DNA of 64,000 nucleotides from Pictodentalium vernedei (Eukaryota > Mollusca > Scaphopoda > Dentaliida > Dentaliidae). Position 1 is the stretch's first letter; every line of letters starts with the position of its first letter. A program made the position numbers and the translations under genes. Shown here piece after piece: positions 1 through 12,325 of the stretch. The notes under the pieces are model-generated. The model was not told the origin of the DNA. It was given only the letters and a program-made list of their open reading frames with translations, and ran no database searches. Where the stretch lies: contig CM062296.1 in NCBI GenBank assembly GCA_031216915.1, positions 664,021,838-664,085,837 of the forward strand, given 5' to 3'.

Positions 1-735
1 CCGGTAATTAAAATCTCCCGCTTGTAATGTATACCAGAGTCGGCATACACAGATAGGTCAAAAACCGGTGATATAATATATAACATACACAAGTCCAATA
101 GAATCGCAATGGACAATCTCTGGAGAGTAAACACACTTCCGAGGTGACCCACAGGCGACCCCCATTCAGGTGTACAATAAATTCCAGTAATAACACTCCC
201 CAACGTGTACTATCCGATATCTATGTTTCTAGAAACGTGTGAATATACGAGAGTGTAAGACAAGTTGTATTCAATTGGGTACCAAAATTAATAGAAACCT
301 GGATCTAGAAATGGAACAAGCTATGATTAACAGACTCGACACGGACCGTCACTGAAATAATTCATTGTTTCTAAGGTCCATAACATACAATAATGCGTCT
401 GCCTAATGATGCATTTATTATGTGCGTGAGTATTGAAATCCTGCATGTAATCATCTGAACACCAGTTAACTGACTAGACAGCCTCCCAGGTACCCAAAGG
501 ATAGCAACTTATTGATGATGAATCATATGCTCGTATATGACATATAGACGAACAACAACAGGAAAGCAACCAACTAAAAAGTGGATGTGCCCATGAAGTC
601 ACCATAGAATATGACCCAGCCGCTAATCGAGAAGTCATGAAATGCATGTATGTATTTAAATTCATACGAGGCTTAGGGGAAGAAAACTACGTCTTGCCCG
701 GTAATCGCCTCTTAACACATTGGCGGTGGGGGAAT
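1..735 (-). other. Segment U: non-DIRS sequence shared by copies 1 and 4
   Basis: The reverse complement of this stretch aligns over its full length with 34885 to about 36200 in copy 4 (for example around ACGGTCCG, and CATGCATTTCATGACTTCTCG against CATGCCTTTCATGGCTTCTCG). No other copy has it, and copy 6 has methyltransferase-like and recombinase coding sequence in this position. No convincing ORF is present. It may be a captured sequence or the internal part of a non-autonomous derivative. Confidence 0.65.
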
Positions 736-2215
736 CTGCAGAATCAACGGAGTTGGAGGATACGCATATCCTATCATTCCGTCCCATGAGATCGACAGAG
801 CGTCTACTGCGTATGCTCGATGATCTGAGCATGGCGACATGAATGTCAGTAACTGATTGTTCCGGTGTGTCACAAACAGATCTATCATGGGTTGGCTCTA
901 GGTGCCGCCTTAGTTCCTGATGTAAGCTACTACTGTCGAATTGCCCGACAGAATCTGAACATGGTCGTTTGCTATAATGTGAATCCAATGTTGAAGAGCT
1001 AGCCATATTGACATCATCTCTTTGATGTTTATGTTCTTCTCTAGGAACCGAAGGTCCCAAAGACCCTGGCACTTCAAGTCTGCAGGACCTAGGGTCGCTC
1101 CCCAACCTGTTTGACTCGCATCCGTCATAATCGTGAAAGCCGGATCCGGCAGTTGCAGCAGAACTCCTGAGTTAACCACTGAAGATCTGCCCAAATCTGG
1201 ACCCTTTGTTTACTAGGTCCGTTAAAACAATACTGGTTTCGAGCGAATGCATCTTCACACTTCAGTTCTGAGTAAAGAATATCTGGGGGGGACGCGTGCG
1301 TAGATGGCCCATCGGAATAAGATTCGCAGCCGTTCCGCACAACCCCATCAGTCGCATGAATTCCCTCGCTGTTAATGCATCTGAGTGTAGACATTTCGCT
1401 CTAGGTAACGGCAGATGAACCAGATTGTTGTGAGTCTCGAAGCTCATCCCCAAGTGAGTGAATGACGTGGACAGAGCTAGATCCGACTTTTTCTCGTTTA
1501 TGATGAAACCGAGACGTCAGTGTAACAGAAGCAGACTCTGAACATCGAACTGAAGAATAATTCTGTTGCCGCATCCCTGCAGAATGTCGTCCAAGTAAAC
1601 CGACGTTACCGCAGATGAATGAGCTCGGAAGTATGACATTACCGAGTTCATTATTTGAGTGAATGCCCAGGGAGCCAGGTTCAGACCAAAGCACATTGCT
1701 CTGAACTGATAAACCTTCCCTTGTACGGCGAACTGAAGGTACTTTCTGAATGGCAGATGTACCAGGACATGAAAGTATGCATCCTATCCTGCCGCATAGT
1801 CGTTCACTCGAATGCTCGCTCTTACCGACTGAATGGTCTCCATATAGAATTTTGGAGCCATGATAAGCTTGTTTATCCAGCTCAAGTCTATTACCAGTTG
1901 GAACGAGCCGTCTGGCTTCGGTATGAGGAACAGGTGACTGTAAAAACCCTGAGAATCTTAATTCTCGATGACCTCTATTGCCTCCTTTAATAAGAGAGCC
2001 TGTACCTCCACTAGGAGAGACTCTCTTTTTTGAAAGGCTCCGATGGAAGATTTGTCCAACGTGGACATCTTGTTAGTGGGGGTTCCGCTCGGAATGATAG
2101 GTGTAGGCCATCCGAGACTACACTTCTCACCCACTGATCTTCTGTGACTGCTATCCAGTTTCTCGCGAAGTTTGATACCCTTCTGCCAACTGGCAAGCAA
2201 TAGAGGTCTTTAACA
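736..2215 (-). pseudogene. RT/RNase H pseudogene of DIRS copy 1
   Basis: The reverse complement aligns through the RT core of copy 6, including the YLDDIL catalytic box (complement of about 1579-1600) and the RNase H start MTDASQTGWG near 1130. Part of the RNase H/methyltransferase-like stretch is deleted: the alternative frame passes directly from SSLHQEL to THDRSVCD. The alignment stops abruptly at about 735, where sequence shared only with copy 4 begins. Stops and frameshifts make it non-coding. Confidence 0.8.
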
Positions 2216-4440
2216 TCACCTGTATGACCTGTGAGGCTTACGGGAGGAGAAACTACTTCCTCCCCACAAAGAACCTCATCCTGTCGACCTAGGGGAGTCG
2301 GACCGATAGTCCTGATCAAACCTATGCCCCTTTCCCGAGTCGCTATATTGATGACCTCCAGAGTAATTGTAAGAGGGTTTCTTGTACCCTCATGAGGAGT
2401 TCCCTTTTAATGTTTAGATCTGGACCGTCCTCCTTTACTCTTGTCTGCTGAAGCGGGTTGTTGAGATGCCGACTTCAATAGCAGAGCACTTGACGCTTTC
2501 TTACTAGCCTGTTCATAGACTAATGAAAGCTTGTTGTCAAAAATAGTATGTCCGGAGACCGGAGCGACCCGGAGAGAACTTTTCACCTTGTCATCTATAA
2601 TTGATGACGACGCAAGGGCAGCATCACGTCTGATTAACTCCAGATTAGCCACTGTTAGGGCAGACTTGTACGTGGTATACAAATTGCCCTGGAAAGAACT
2701 CTAGGAGAGGTACGAATGTCTTCAAATTCCTTCCCATTGAGACGTTGCGCCATAGCTCTGGTAAGGTGATCTGCGTAAGACATTGCTTCTGAATTCGCTC
2801 TACTTGATGAAATTGCCATTTTAATTGTGTCTGAGTGAATAGTGAATAATGCAGGCAAGGATACATCTAGATCCCCGGCATGCTCATCCAAATGCAGAGG
2901 AGCTCTCTGAACATCCTCTCCAACCGTTTTAAATGAACGTGGTCCAAGAAACGGTATGTTCATGGAAGATGTAGTTAGGAAACTGCCTTTTTTCCTCGTA
3001 CTCGAGAGGTGCATACGATGTTGTCTACATGACCGAAAGCCTGCGACACCTTCCTAGACTGAACCGGAAAAGAAAGAACTTCTTCCTTTGACCTTATAAA
3101 GTCTGTGTCCATTGACGCCAGCAGTTTCTCTCTTGTTGTCGCAGCATTCTGATTCATCGGAACAAATTCAGGGTAGTATTGATGGATGAAATCCATCGTC
3201 ACCATGTGCTGTTCCGAAAGGGAAGGGTAATCCTCTTCCTTATCCCTTTCATCTTCCGAGAGAATCAGTTGCGAATCTCGGCCCATTGCATCTGCGTGAA
3301 CAGACGACTGGACTGACCCACCGTCCGACAGCTCAGGTTCTGAGTCTGAGGGAGGCTGCACCTTCACTTGCTGGGATGCTGCGATCAGCTGTGTAATCCG
3401 CGACAGCAAGTCCGTCATCGAGGCCTGAGGAGCAGCGGTCTTCTGGATCTTAGCTGCTTGCTGCTCCTAGGACAGTGTGTCGGAGATGGCTCTCTTCTCT
3501 GCACGTCCCGATGATCGAGGCCTCGTCTCCCTAGCTACCGGATGGTGCGACTTCACGGGTGAAGAGTAGTCCCTTCTTCACGCACCAGACTGGATATCCG
3601 AAGTCGGGTACCTAGAATTCGGTCGTGTGTGCTTTAATATCGTAGCCTAGGAAGCCGACCCTGGCTGCAGACTAGACTGAGCGTTCCACGTGGTGGGCGG
3701 ACGTATGCTCAGTCTCGTGCAAGTTTCCAACCAGAAAACTTCATTTCGCTTTGTGAAACCTAGGGGAGGAAGCCATGACTGAAGCCGACCCTGGCTGCAG
3801 ACTAAACAGAGCATCCTGAGCGGAGGGTGGACATATGCTCCGGCTTGTGCAAGTTTCTCATGACAACATTTGGCCCCAAATGTTGTTAGGTTAGAGAGGG
3901 GCCTCTCCCGCTTGCGGTCTATTAGACCTCGCTAAGTACAAGAAACTTGCTGACTTCCTCCCTATTTCCTCCCTATTTCCCTGTCGTTGCTGGGTAAGCT
4001 TATTTATATTTAAGTGCTCGCTCTACCCACATCTACACTTCCTTTGACCGCAACGGACTTACCCGGTGTCACGGCTCCCACGGACAGAGAAACCGTTTCA
4101 CCAGTCGAGCTAGCTGCTTGCAAGAGATTAAAACCCTTAACAAAAGGCCCTAACTCTTGCAATCATGAGCTCTGCAGCTAGCTCTATATGCTCAACAGAG
4201 CGCGACGACGGTGGCACACTTGGATGGGTGTCAGAATATCATCACCATGTTCATGTTCCTATGAAATAGAAACTGACAAAATGAATTATAATGCAGTGAG
4301 AGGCCTGGCCTCAGAACCTCACCGCCAACAACATACCGCGACACCCGTCTCCAACATCAGTCATCCCAGTGAACACAAGAATGGCAAGAGTCCGCAGGAG
4401 TTCATCGGCAAAAGTCGATATCAGTCCTCCAAACACAACA
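2216..4440 (-). pseudogene. gag-like pseudogene of DIRS copy 1
   Basis: This is the ORF1 relic of copy 1. The N-terminal Cys cluster seen in copies 4-6 is partly deleted: the frame enters directly at the part after the first two CxxC pairs. Recognisable parts are the conserved RGPSL..QQHLGP region near 3860-3910, the LSEQH..DFIHQYYPEF region near 3180-3240, and the C-terminal Ser/Arg/Gly-rich tail ending at a TGA at 2216-2218. Many stops and frameshifts break it. A local duplication of about 125 bp lies just downstream of the hairpin (about 3655-3858). Function in family members: presumed capsid-like or nucleic-acid-binding protein. Confidence 0.8.
3864..3885 (-). other. gag hairpin, TTTGG variant
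   Basis: A perfect inverted repeat with arms CAACATTTGG and CCAAATGTTG. Copies 2, 3, 5, 6 and 7 have CAACATCTGG and CCAGATGTTG instead, so both sides of one stem pair differ together. A second small inverted repeat (GAGAGG/CCTCTC) lies next to it at about 3893-3907. Confidence 0.7.
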
Positions 4441-5219
4441 AAATATATAATTAAGATACATCAATAATAGCAATCAAAATTAAATTCAAAAGGGAACATT
4501 AAGGGCCCAAAGGCATCCCGATAGAGCCGAAGTGTGGACAAAATCCAAATTTTTTGAGCTACACTACCAGAATAATAATTCATGTATACTACAGTAATTC
4601 TACAGTAATAGAATATAAAATACTACCTATATATGAAGACGTTGTCAATGTAAACAATGTCAATGAAAAAAACGGAAACAAGACATCAGGCAAACAAAAA
4701 AGGCCCAAAGTCATAAACAAATTTAAATGTTACCAGATGCAAAGCTAGATCTTCATATGAAGAAAAAGCGATACATCGAATAGAAGATGCAAGACTAAAC
4801 GACCTAACACCCCTAGGTGAGGACGTAACCATGGGGAAAAACAGAATAATATTCTGTAATATATGTTAAATTCCCAAGAAATTTAATAAAAAAAATTTAA
4901 TAAAAAATAGCCAAAAAGCTTAAGAGTTTAACAGGAAGGGTTCATGGAAGGATAGGGAAGGAATACTTAACAAACAGTGGAATAATCATTATCAAAAATG
5001 ATGACGTCAAGTGTATGTCCTGAAATTGGGAAACATGAAATAATTTTATAAATATTATACAGTTACAGCCCTGAATGTCTAAAACCACTGTTGAACATTT
5101 CCATCATCCAATAACAGCCTTGGATTCACCAATTCTTGCATTGATTTGTGTCCGGCATCCTCAAAAAAGGAAATTTTAAAGCACAGATGTCAGTTCATTG
5201 TTGCTGACTTTAGGGCCAA

Positions 5220-5429
5220 ACAAAGAATGATGTTTGCGCCAATTCCAGTAACTTCCTGACAGCTGCACATGCACAGAGAGTAAAAGTATGGAGGACCAGA
5301 TAGGACTTTTAATTTCCGGTTTTGCAAGCAAATTTTGGGGATTGGGGGGTTCAAAATTTGTGTATGGCCCTTGATAACTTTGAGTTTTGCACCAGCTAGT
5401 CTGGGCCATGGGGTTTTAGAATAAAAATA
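5220..5429 (-). repeat. Left ITR of DIRS copy 1
   Basis: The reverse complement matches the left ends of copies 3-5, including the stretch ending in a decayed GCGCC palindrome and an ACATGCACAG remnant of the palindrome found intact in copy 6. The outermost bases differ slightly from the usual ATTTTTATAC start. Confidence 0.8.
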
Positions 5430-5489
5430 TGAAATGCACCGTGGGTCACATTTTTGTGGTGGATAAGTGATGACCAAATGAAGGTTCCT

Positions 5490-6215
5490 TTCAATAATCA
5501 GTTTTCTGTCCTATCCAATATGTCTGACATGACACCATCTTGAATTTTTGGTAATTTTTGCTTGTCTCTGCAATAACTTGAAACCGAAGTGTCCTAGGGA
5601 TCCTATTTCTTTGTAGTGAAGTAGTGGTAACTAGAGGAAGGTTTCTTTCAATAATTAGCATTCTAGTATATCCAGTTTGGCCGCCATGGCAGCCATCTTG
5701 GTTGATGTAGAAAATTATTTTTGCCTTGTTCACATGATAACTTTAGTAATTATGAACTAATTGTAGCAAAAGTTGGTGTGAGCGATTATCTCAACATTAT
5801 TCAGGTCAAGTTCGAACTTCGGTCTCATCAAGTGGACAGTGTTATGGGAATGCTCATTCATCCATCCATCCATCTGTCCATTGACTTTTTGTTACTCCAT
5901 GTGATTACTTCAGTAATTATAAACTGACTGTAACCAAACTTGCTGTGCAGAATTATTTTAATAATATTGAAGTCAGTGTTCGAATTTCAGTCTGGTCGAA
6001 CAAATTTTTACTGAGTTATGACCCTTTTCTGACTTAGAAAATTATATTTTTGCCTTGTCTGCACTATAACTTTAGTAATTGTGAACAGATTGTAGCCAAA
6101 CATGATATGAGCAATTATGTGAACAATATTGATTTCAATTTTAAATTTTGGTCCCATCTGAGCAGACAATATCATATTATGGGAATATCTGTCCATTCAT
6201 CTGCCCTTTAACTTT
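5490..6215. repeat. Degenerate tandem repeats of about 165 bp
   Basis: Three diverged units carry a conserved ACTTTAGTAATTATGAAC-like core near 5738, 5903 and 6066, and a CATCTGTCCATT-like segment ends two of them. Before them, a TTTCAATAAT..A block occurs twice at roughly 160-bp spacing (about 5485 and 5645). Nothing coding was recognised. Confidence 0.55.
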
Positions 6216-6484
6216 TTGTTTACTCTCTCGATGACTGAAGTTTTTATTAGTGCCTGTATAATGATGACACTGCCTGATTGTGCACTTGTTTGCCAAGTTT
6301 TTGACTGTAGACATAAGCAGCCAGAATATGCTTGGAAACTGACGTTAACTGTTATTGGATACCTCTTGCAAGTGCAGAGTCATAATTGGACATCCAAGGT
6401 GGAACTGTTTTTGAGAAAAAAAAATATTATTCACTTTTTATATCATTATATTAATACAGATTAATATGGTGCTTTTGTTTTCAG

Positions 6485-6574
6485 AACGCCCAATGAGTGC
6501 TACTCTGCAGGCCATGGCAAAAAAGTACTTCAGTATAACAGGAGATGTAAAAGAGGAATATTCTGATGTAGAAG
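6485..6574 (+). CDS. Internal exon of an unidentified host gene
   Basis: A pyrimidine-rich tract and CAG precede 6485, and GAAG/GTTGGT follows at 6574, as expected for splice sites. The exon is 90 bp. After two bases that finish a codon it reads 29 codons beginning RPMSATLQAMAKKYF and ending EEYSDVE, then leaves one G to be completed by the next exon. The exon at 62459 begins with AA, giving an in-phase GAA codon. The sequence is charged and acidic towards its end. I do not recognise the family. Earlier exons must lie before 6485, possibly outside the window. Confidence 0.6.
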
Positions 6575-6729
6575 GTTGGTTACATTAGTCTTTGTTATTC
6601 ATATGGCAAGAAATGACATACCCATCTAGTAAATTGGTACCATGAACTAGGGTTATCGCAATTAGTCAATGGTTTTATTTTTAGTTGATCATTGTTCATT
6701 TCTAAATTGGTTGTATGTTAATTGTACTG

Positions 6730-7117
6730 TATAAGGCCTAAAAAAGTAAAAAATCTGTTTCTCAGGCCCACCCTCATGGTCCTTTTGACTGCCGCATGCT
6801 CTCTTTTTATAACCAACGTGAACTTAAAAAAAATAAAAATTAAATGGTTTATGTCTGATATTTTACCCAAGTTAATAAAATTGATAAATTTGTCCAATGA
6901 GTACAACAAGGCTTTGCAATGCTTTTAGCATTGCAAAGCATTGTTGCACTCAAGGCATGAAACACACCATCACTCATGCTGTTCTGTAGATTATGAGGCC
7001 TAAAACATAAAACAAACCAAGAGCATGAACTTTTGATGGCAAAGAAATAATTACAAATTTAAAAAATAAAATAAAAATGGCCTGAGAAACAGAAGATCTA
7101 CTTTGTGGTGCCTAATG
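6730..7117. mobile_element. MITE-like element, copy a
   Basis: The ends form imperfect inverted repeats of about 38 bp (ATAAGGCCTAAAAAAGT at the left; the complement of the right end reads ATTAGGCACCACAAAGT, both running into CTGTTTCTCAGGCC). A central hairpin near 6911-6940 pairs TTTGCAATGC with GCATTGCAAA. A second, ~85% similar copy lies at 62604-63020. It has no coding capacity and starts about 155 bp downstream of the host exon. Confidence 0.75.
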
Positions 7118-7170
7118 CAGAAAGTAAATTTTAAAATACTGTAGTTTTACTATTTTAAATGCTATTCTTT

Positions 7171-7227
7171 AGTACTGAATAACTGAGCACCGGTTTTAGT
7201 ATAACCACCACTCAGTTATTCAGTGCT
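7171..7227. repeat. Hairpin-forming inverted repeat
   Basis: AGTACTGAATAACTGAG at 7171-7187 is matched by its near-perfect complement at 7211-7227, leaving a loop of about 23 bases. One mismatch is seen in the 17-bp stem. It may be a decayed foldback element. Confidence 0.6.
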
Positions 7228-7442
7228 GAATAGGAGCATTAAAGCTTTAAATAAATGGTGTTACATGTGTATGATTCACAGTGTCAGAAATTAGTAAAGT
7301 GTAAATGGATTCTTTACTGGAATAAATGAAAACATGAAAGAGAGAAACTTGTCTTTCATGTAATTTTTACCTGCGGCGCCAGTGGCAGAGCAGGTCTAGT
7401 AACCGCTCGACTCGGTCCGTCCATCAGTCCGTCCAAAACACT

Positions 7443-8278
7443 TCTTCCATCAAAGTTTTCTTGGCTTCTATGAAAGGGAATGATTTTATATTTGGTCTGC
7501 TGCTTCATAATGATGAGTTGTATCATGTAAGCAATTTTCAGATCTGCCGTGCAGCCACTTCCTGTTTACCAATACTTTGAAATTTTACTGTACCCACTGA
7601 ACATTGAAATTTTCCGTCAAGGTTTTCTCGGCTTCTATGCAAGGGATTGATTTTATATTTGGTCTACTGCTTCATAATGATGAGTTGTATCATGTAAACA
7701 ATTTTCAGATCTGCCGTGCAGCCACTTCCTGTTTGCTGATACTTTGAAATTTTACTGTACCCACTGAACATTGAAATTTTCCGTCAAGGTTTTCTCGGCT
7801 TCTGTGCAAGGGATTGATTTTATATTTGGTCTGCTGCTTCATAATGGTGAGTTGTATCGTGTAAGCAATTTTCAGATCTGCCGAGCAGCCACTTCCTGTT
7901 TACCGATACTTTGAAATTTTACTGTACCCACTGAACATTGAAATTTTCCGTCAAGGTTTTCTCGGCTTCTATGCAAGGGATTAATGGTATATTTGGTCTG
8001 CTGCTTCATAATGATGGGTTGTATCGTGTAAGCAATTTTCAGATCTGCCATGCAGCCATTTCCTGTTTGCTGATACTTTTAAATTTTACTGTACCCACTG
8101 AACATTTAAATTTTCCGTCAAGGTTTTCTCAGCTTCTATGGAAGGGATTGATTTTATATTTGGTCTGCTGCTTCATAATGATGAGTTGTATCATGGAAGC
8201 AATTTTCAGATCTGCCGTGCAACCACTTCCTGTTTGCCGATACTTTGAAATTTTACTGTACCCACTGAATATTGGAAT
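7443..8278 (+). repeat. 167-bp satellite array, left part
   Basis: The block starting TTTGGTCTGCTGC recurs at 7491, 7658, 7825, 7992 and 8159, a spacing of exactly 167 bp each time. Units are highly similar and carry the phrase GGTTTTCTCGGCTTCTATG. The array is interrupted at 8279 by DIRS copy 2 and resumes at 15221. Confidence 0.9.
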
Positions 8279-8480
8279 ATTTTTATACTGTACCAATGAC
8301 CCAGACATAGCTGGTGCTAACTCTTAAAATATAGGGCCAAACACAAATTTTGTCCCCCAATCCCCAAAATTTGCATCTAAAACCAAAGAAAACATGTCCT
8401 GAATGGCCCTCCACACTTCACCTCTACTGCGCATGCGCAGTGTCAAGGACGTTCCGAAATTGGCGCCATTAATCATTCTA
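8279..8480 (+). repeat. Left ITR of DIRS copy 2
   Basis: About 200 bp, inverted relative to 14993-15220. It holds the palindrome ACTGCGCATGCGCAGT near 8437 and a TTGGCGCCA palindrome near 8460, both shared with copy 6. Confidence 0.85.
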
Positions 8481-9369
8481 AGTTTGGCCCTTCATCAGTT
8501 AACATCTGACTGATCTTTGTGCTTGTAAATCTCAGTTTAAATGATGCCAGACACATAAATATTAGTGAAATGGTGATTCTAAGGAGGATAGAGAAGGAGG
8601 AGAGGAAAAATGTGTGACAGAATATTATCAGGGCTGTAACTTAAAATTTTTTTAATGAAATTATGTTAAGTTACCTATTTTCGAGGCAGCAGCCATTTTG
8701 TTGTCATTCTTGTTATTTAGTTACACTGATTTTTCAGTGTTTTCCTCTCTTCCTTTCCTTTAAGTCCCCTCTTGCTATTCTCCCATGCTTTTGGCATAGT
8801 TTCTGTAATTATTATTACTAAAATTTCTTGGGAGTTTTAGCTGAATAACAGAATGAATTCTGTTCTTTTCCCCATGTTTACGTCTTCACCTATGGGTGGT
8901 TAGGCGTTGTGTTCTGCATCTACCATCTGATGTTCTGCAGTTTCTTCCCTGGAAGTCTCTGTTTTGCATCAGATAGTGTATTTTTGGTAACTGATTTCGG
9001 GCCTGGGTGCCTGGAGTCTTATTTTAGTGTTTTTACACTCATTGTTTACATTTACAACAGCCCTCTGTGTGAGGGGGGATTTCTTGAAATAATATCTTGA
9101 TGTTAATTTAATCATAACTAGATACATTATTATTGTTAGTAAGTGTTGCATAAATTGTTTAAAATATTTTTAAATTTTTTGTCCACACTTAGGCTTGGGA
9201 TCCATTGGGGCTCAACGTTACTTTTCAGAAACTTGGGCTGTTCTGAAAAAATATTTTTTCAAAATATTTTGATTTCAATTATTTTTTCTATTTTAATGGA
9301 TCATATTATTATTATGTATTTTGATTGTCAGGGGTTGGTGCGAGTACCAGGACTTTGTTTTCTTTTCAC

Positions 9370-12325
9370 ATTGAAAGGATTTTGATCAATTGTAATAAGA
9401 GGAAGTCTTCCTCTGACTTTTATAATCATTCTATATGTGGTCAGTGTACTCGCATTAACTCCTGTTCTGTATCTGATGATTTCGATGACAACATGGGAAG
9501 CGTATGTCACGGTATGTTAGTGGGGAATTGGACATTCCGGTCCTTTCCCTGCAGGGTCACTCTACTTTATCAATTTCTATTTCAGACGATCAAGATTAGG
9601 GTGATGTATCTGTGATGTCTTCCAACAGTGTGCCTCCGTCGTCACAATTAATGAAGGGCTAGCGGAAAAGTGCTCATGTAAATACGCCAATTGCCTAAGA
9701 GGACCCTAGTAGGTTCGACGGCCTTTGACGTCCGCTAGCTCGCCCGGTGTAGCGTCCATTCATCGAATGGTTCGGCAGCCGGGTTCGTCCGGTGCGGTCT
9801 AGAAGGAGTTTTGGGGTGATGCGAGCACTATAAATCAACCAAATGCACACCCAGTGACGGCGGATTAGAAGGAGAACGGAGGAAGCCCTATAGTCCGGTT
9901 CATAGCTCGTTCTGGTCCATCCGGACGGCGAGCGAGAGAGGCCCCTCTCTCGTACAGCAACATCTGGCCCCAGATGTTGTGGTACAAAATGTTTCGCATT
10001 CGGAGCATACGTCTGTCGCTCGGGACGCTCCGACATATAGTCAGTCCGGAGAGACTGTCAATAAGGCTTCCTCATTCTCATGGTAGCGCACACGACCGCT
10101 CTTGGCTACGTGACCTCGGATATCCAGTCAGCTTCGCCAGTCAGAGAATCATCGGCGACCAGGTCACTCCATCCGGTAGCCAGGGACACGAGGCCTGCAG
10201 ACTCCGGACGTTCGCATAGGAAACTGTGCGGGAGTCAACGTACACGGAGCTTCCGGCGGCAATGCATCGTAAGACCGCTACTGCACAGGCCTCGGGGACG
10301 GATGTGCTATCCTAAATAGCACAGCTTATCGCAGCAACAACTGAATTGGTCGCATAATGTTTTATCCGACGATGCTGGGTCGGGACGCTCCGCGGAAGTG
10401 GGTACGGACGTCTGAAAATTTCATCCGGTCCGACGGGATACCGAAAGGGATTCGGAGGATTTTGAGCTTTCCCTTTCGGAACAACATATGCTGTTGTGTA
10501 TGTCATATGACTTGTTCTTCCACAGGTTCTTTCGTCGGACCAGAATGCTGCGATGCCGGATAAGAAACTGATAGCGTCGGTGGACTTAGAAATTTTTGGT
10601 TCGGTTCAGGGACTTCGTCCCTCAGTTCCGACATAGTCTAATAATGTCACACAAACTTTTGAATTATTGAACGACGCTATATATTTATTATTATATGCTT
10701 GCTATTACCAAGCATTTCTGGTTTCTTGTTCGCAAAGTTACGGAGATGTCTTTCAAAAGTGTGCCTCTGTCGTCATAGTTAATGAAGAGCTAGCGGCAAT
10801 AAGTGCTCATGGATTATGTCTATCGCCTAAGAGGTCCCTTGTAGGATCGACGGAGTGACATTTGCTAGCTCACCCGGTGTAGCGTACATTCATCGAATGG
10901 TTCGGCTGCCGGGTTCGTCGGTTGCGGTCTAGGAAGGAGATTTGGGTGATGCGAGCACTATAATTACTTTAGTACTCACCCAGTGACGGCGGATTGAGGA
11001 CAGATCGGAAGAAGCCTGTTAGTCCGGTTTCTGGCTTGTCCAGGTCCGTCCGGGCTGTGAGCGAGAGAGGTCCCTCTCTCGTCCAACAACATAGGGGACC
11101 GCATGTTGTGGTTCAGATATTTTACATTCGGAGCATATGTCCGTCGCTTGGGACGCTCCGTTATATTGACAGTCCGAGAGACTGTCGATAATGCTTCCTC
11201 ATCCTCACAGCAGTGCACACGACCGCACATTGGCTACGTGACCTCGAGTATCCGATCAGTTTCGTCATTCAGTGATTCCACGGCGAACAGGTCACGCCAT
11301 CCGGTAGCCAAGGGACACGAGGCCTATACACTCCGTTCGCTCGCATATTAGTAGTATGCACGGGGTAACGATCACGGAGCTTCCAGCGGCAATGCATCGT
11401 AGGACCGCTTCTCCACAGGCCTCAGTGACGGACGTGCTATCCGAGTTAGCACAGTTTTTTCGCAGCATCCCAGCAATCGACAGTTTCTTGGTCGAGTCAG
11501 GAAGTATCTGACGGCGCTGGGTCAGTGCGGTCCGCGGTTGCATCAGGTACGGACGACCAAACGCTTTATAGGGTCCGACAGGATGGTGAAAGGGATTCGA
11601 AAGATTTCGAGTTTTCCCTTTCGTAGCATCGGAAGCTGCCATACATATCTTCCGGCATTATCTTCCAGTGATTGTTATTCGGACTACATTGCTGCGATGT
11701 TGGATAAGAGACTTATAGCGTCATTGGACACGGAATTTTGGATCGGTTCAGGGACATTGTCCCTGACTTACCGACACAGTCCAATAATGTCATTAGAACA
11801 TGTGTATTATTTATCGACGCTATATATATATATTAGCCTGCTACCAAGCATGATAGTTTAGTTTCTTGTCCGCAATGCTCATTTCTGCCTTTTTTCATTT
11901 ATATGAATAATTTATTTTGGCAGAACAGGGCATACCGAGAGTTCATATGCGTCTAGACGGCGTGGTTAAAGACTGGAAATAATCTTTTTCGCCGTCTATG
12001 TCTTTTCCAACCACAATGTTGGAAATGACAATGATGTCTTATAGACTTAACTTAGACGCTTTATCATACGTAATCCACCTTACTGAGGCGTTATCATTAC
12101 GTCTTCAAGAGAAAGAATTCCGGGATATAATCCTCAATGTGATTTCTTGTGAGGGCAGTAGTTTGTTCATGTATAACTCCGCCCTTCAGTGGCTGCTTGG
12201 AGTTGGTTGATGTGACGCAGCCCTAGCTACATCCACGCGCGTGGATAGTAAGGTGAAGAACTCTCTCAGAGTCGCTTCGTTCTCGGAGAAGCTTCTCTTC
12301 GACGGCAACTTTTCAGCAATCCATG
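9370..12325 (+). pseudogene. Duplicated gag-like pseudogene of DIRS copy 2
   Basis: It aligns with ORF1 of copy 6 (39040-40840). The start codon is TTG instead of ATG (CACATTGAAAGG), as in copy 7. The Cys-rich N-terminus (TGTAATAAGAGGAAGTCTTCC...) is followed by two consecutive copies of the central gag segment, then the DALSY..L..ALSLRL region near 12050 and the KVKNSLRVAS region near 12250. The C-terminal tail is lost in the deletion that removes RT. Stops and frameshifts are frequent, so no gag protein is expected. Confidence 0.85.
9628..11889 (+). repeat. Tandem duplication of ~1131 bp within gag of copy 2
   Basis: GTGTGCCTCCGTCGTCA at 9628 recurs as GTGTGCCTCTGTCGTCA at 10759. The two units then align through the hairpin region, the GACGGACGTGCTATCC region and the ATTATTGAACGACGCTATAT region. 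The first unit resembles the first unit of copy 7 more than it resembles its own neighbour (for example CATCTGGCCCCAGATG in both first units). The duplication therefore predates the two insertions. Confidence 0.88.

Larger units (their letters stand above)
1..5429 (-). mobile_element. DIRS-like retrotransposon copy 1 (family II), right end outside window
   Basis: Read on the minus strand this region runs in order from a left terminus (near 5429), through an ITR-like end, a 5' untranslated region, a decayed gag-like gene and an RT/RNase H relic, into a segment shared only with copy 4. Its first bases, the GGCCCAGACTAGCTGG block and the 5' leader align with copies 3, 4 and 5. All frames are broken. 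It lies upstream of the first recognised host exon and is the only large copy in antisense orientation to that gene. Assignment to DIRS rests on family resemblance to copy 6; the right end was not seen. Confidence 0.88.

Noticed and set aside
6485..6574. Naming the host gene
   Set aside because: 53 residues of mostly acidic sequence are too little to assign a family by eye; a name would be a guess.
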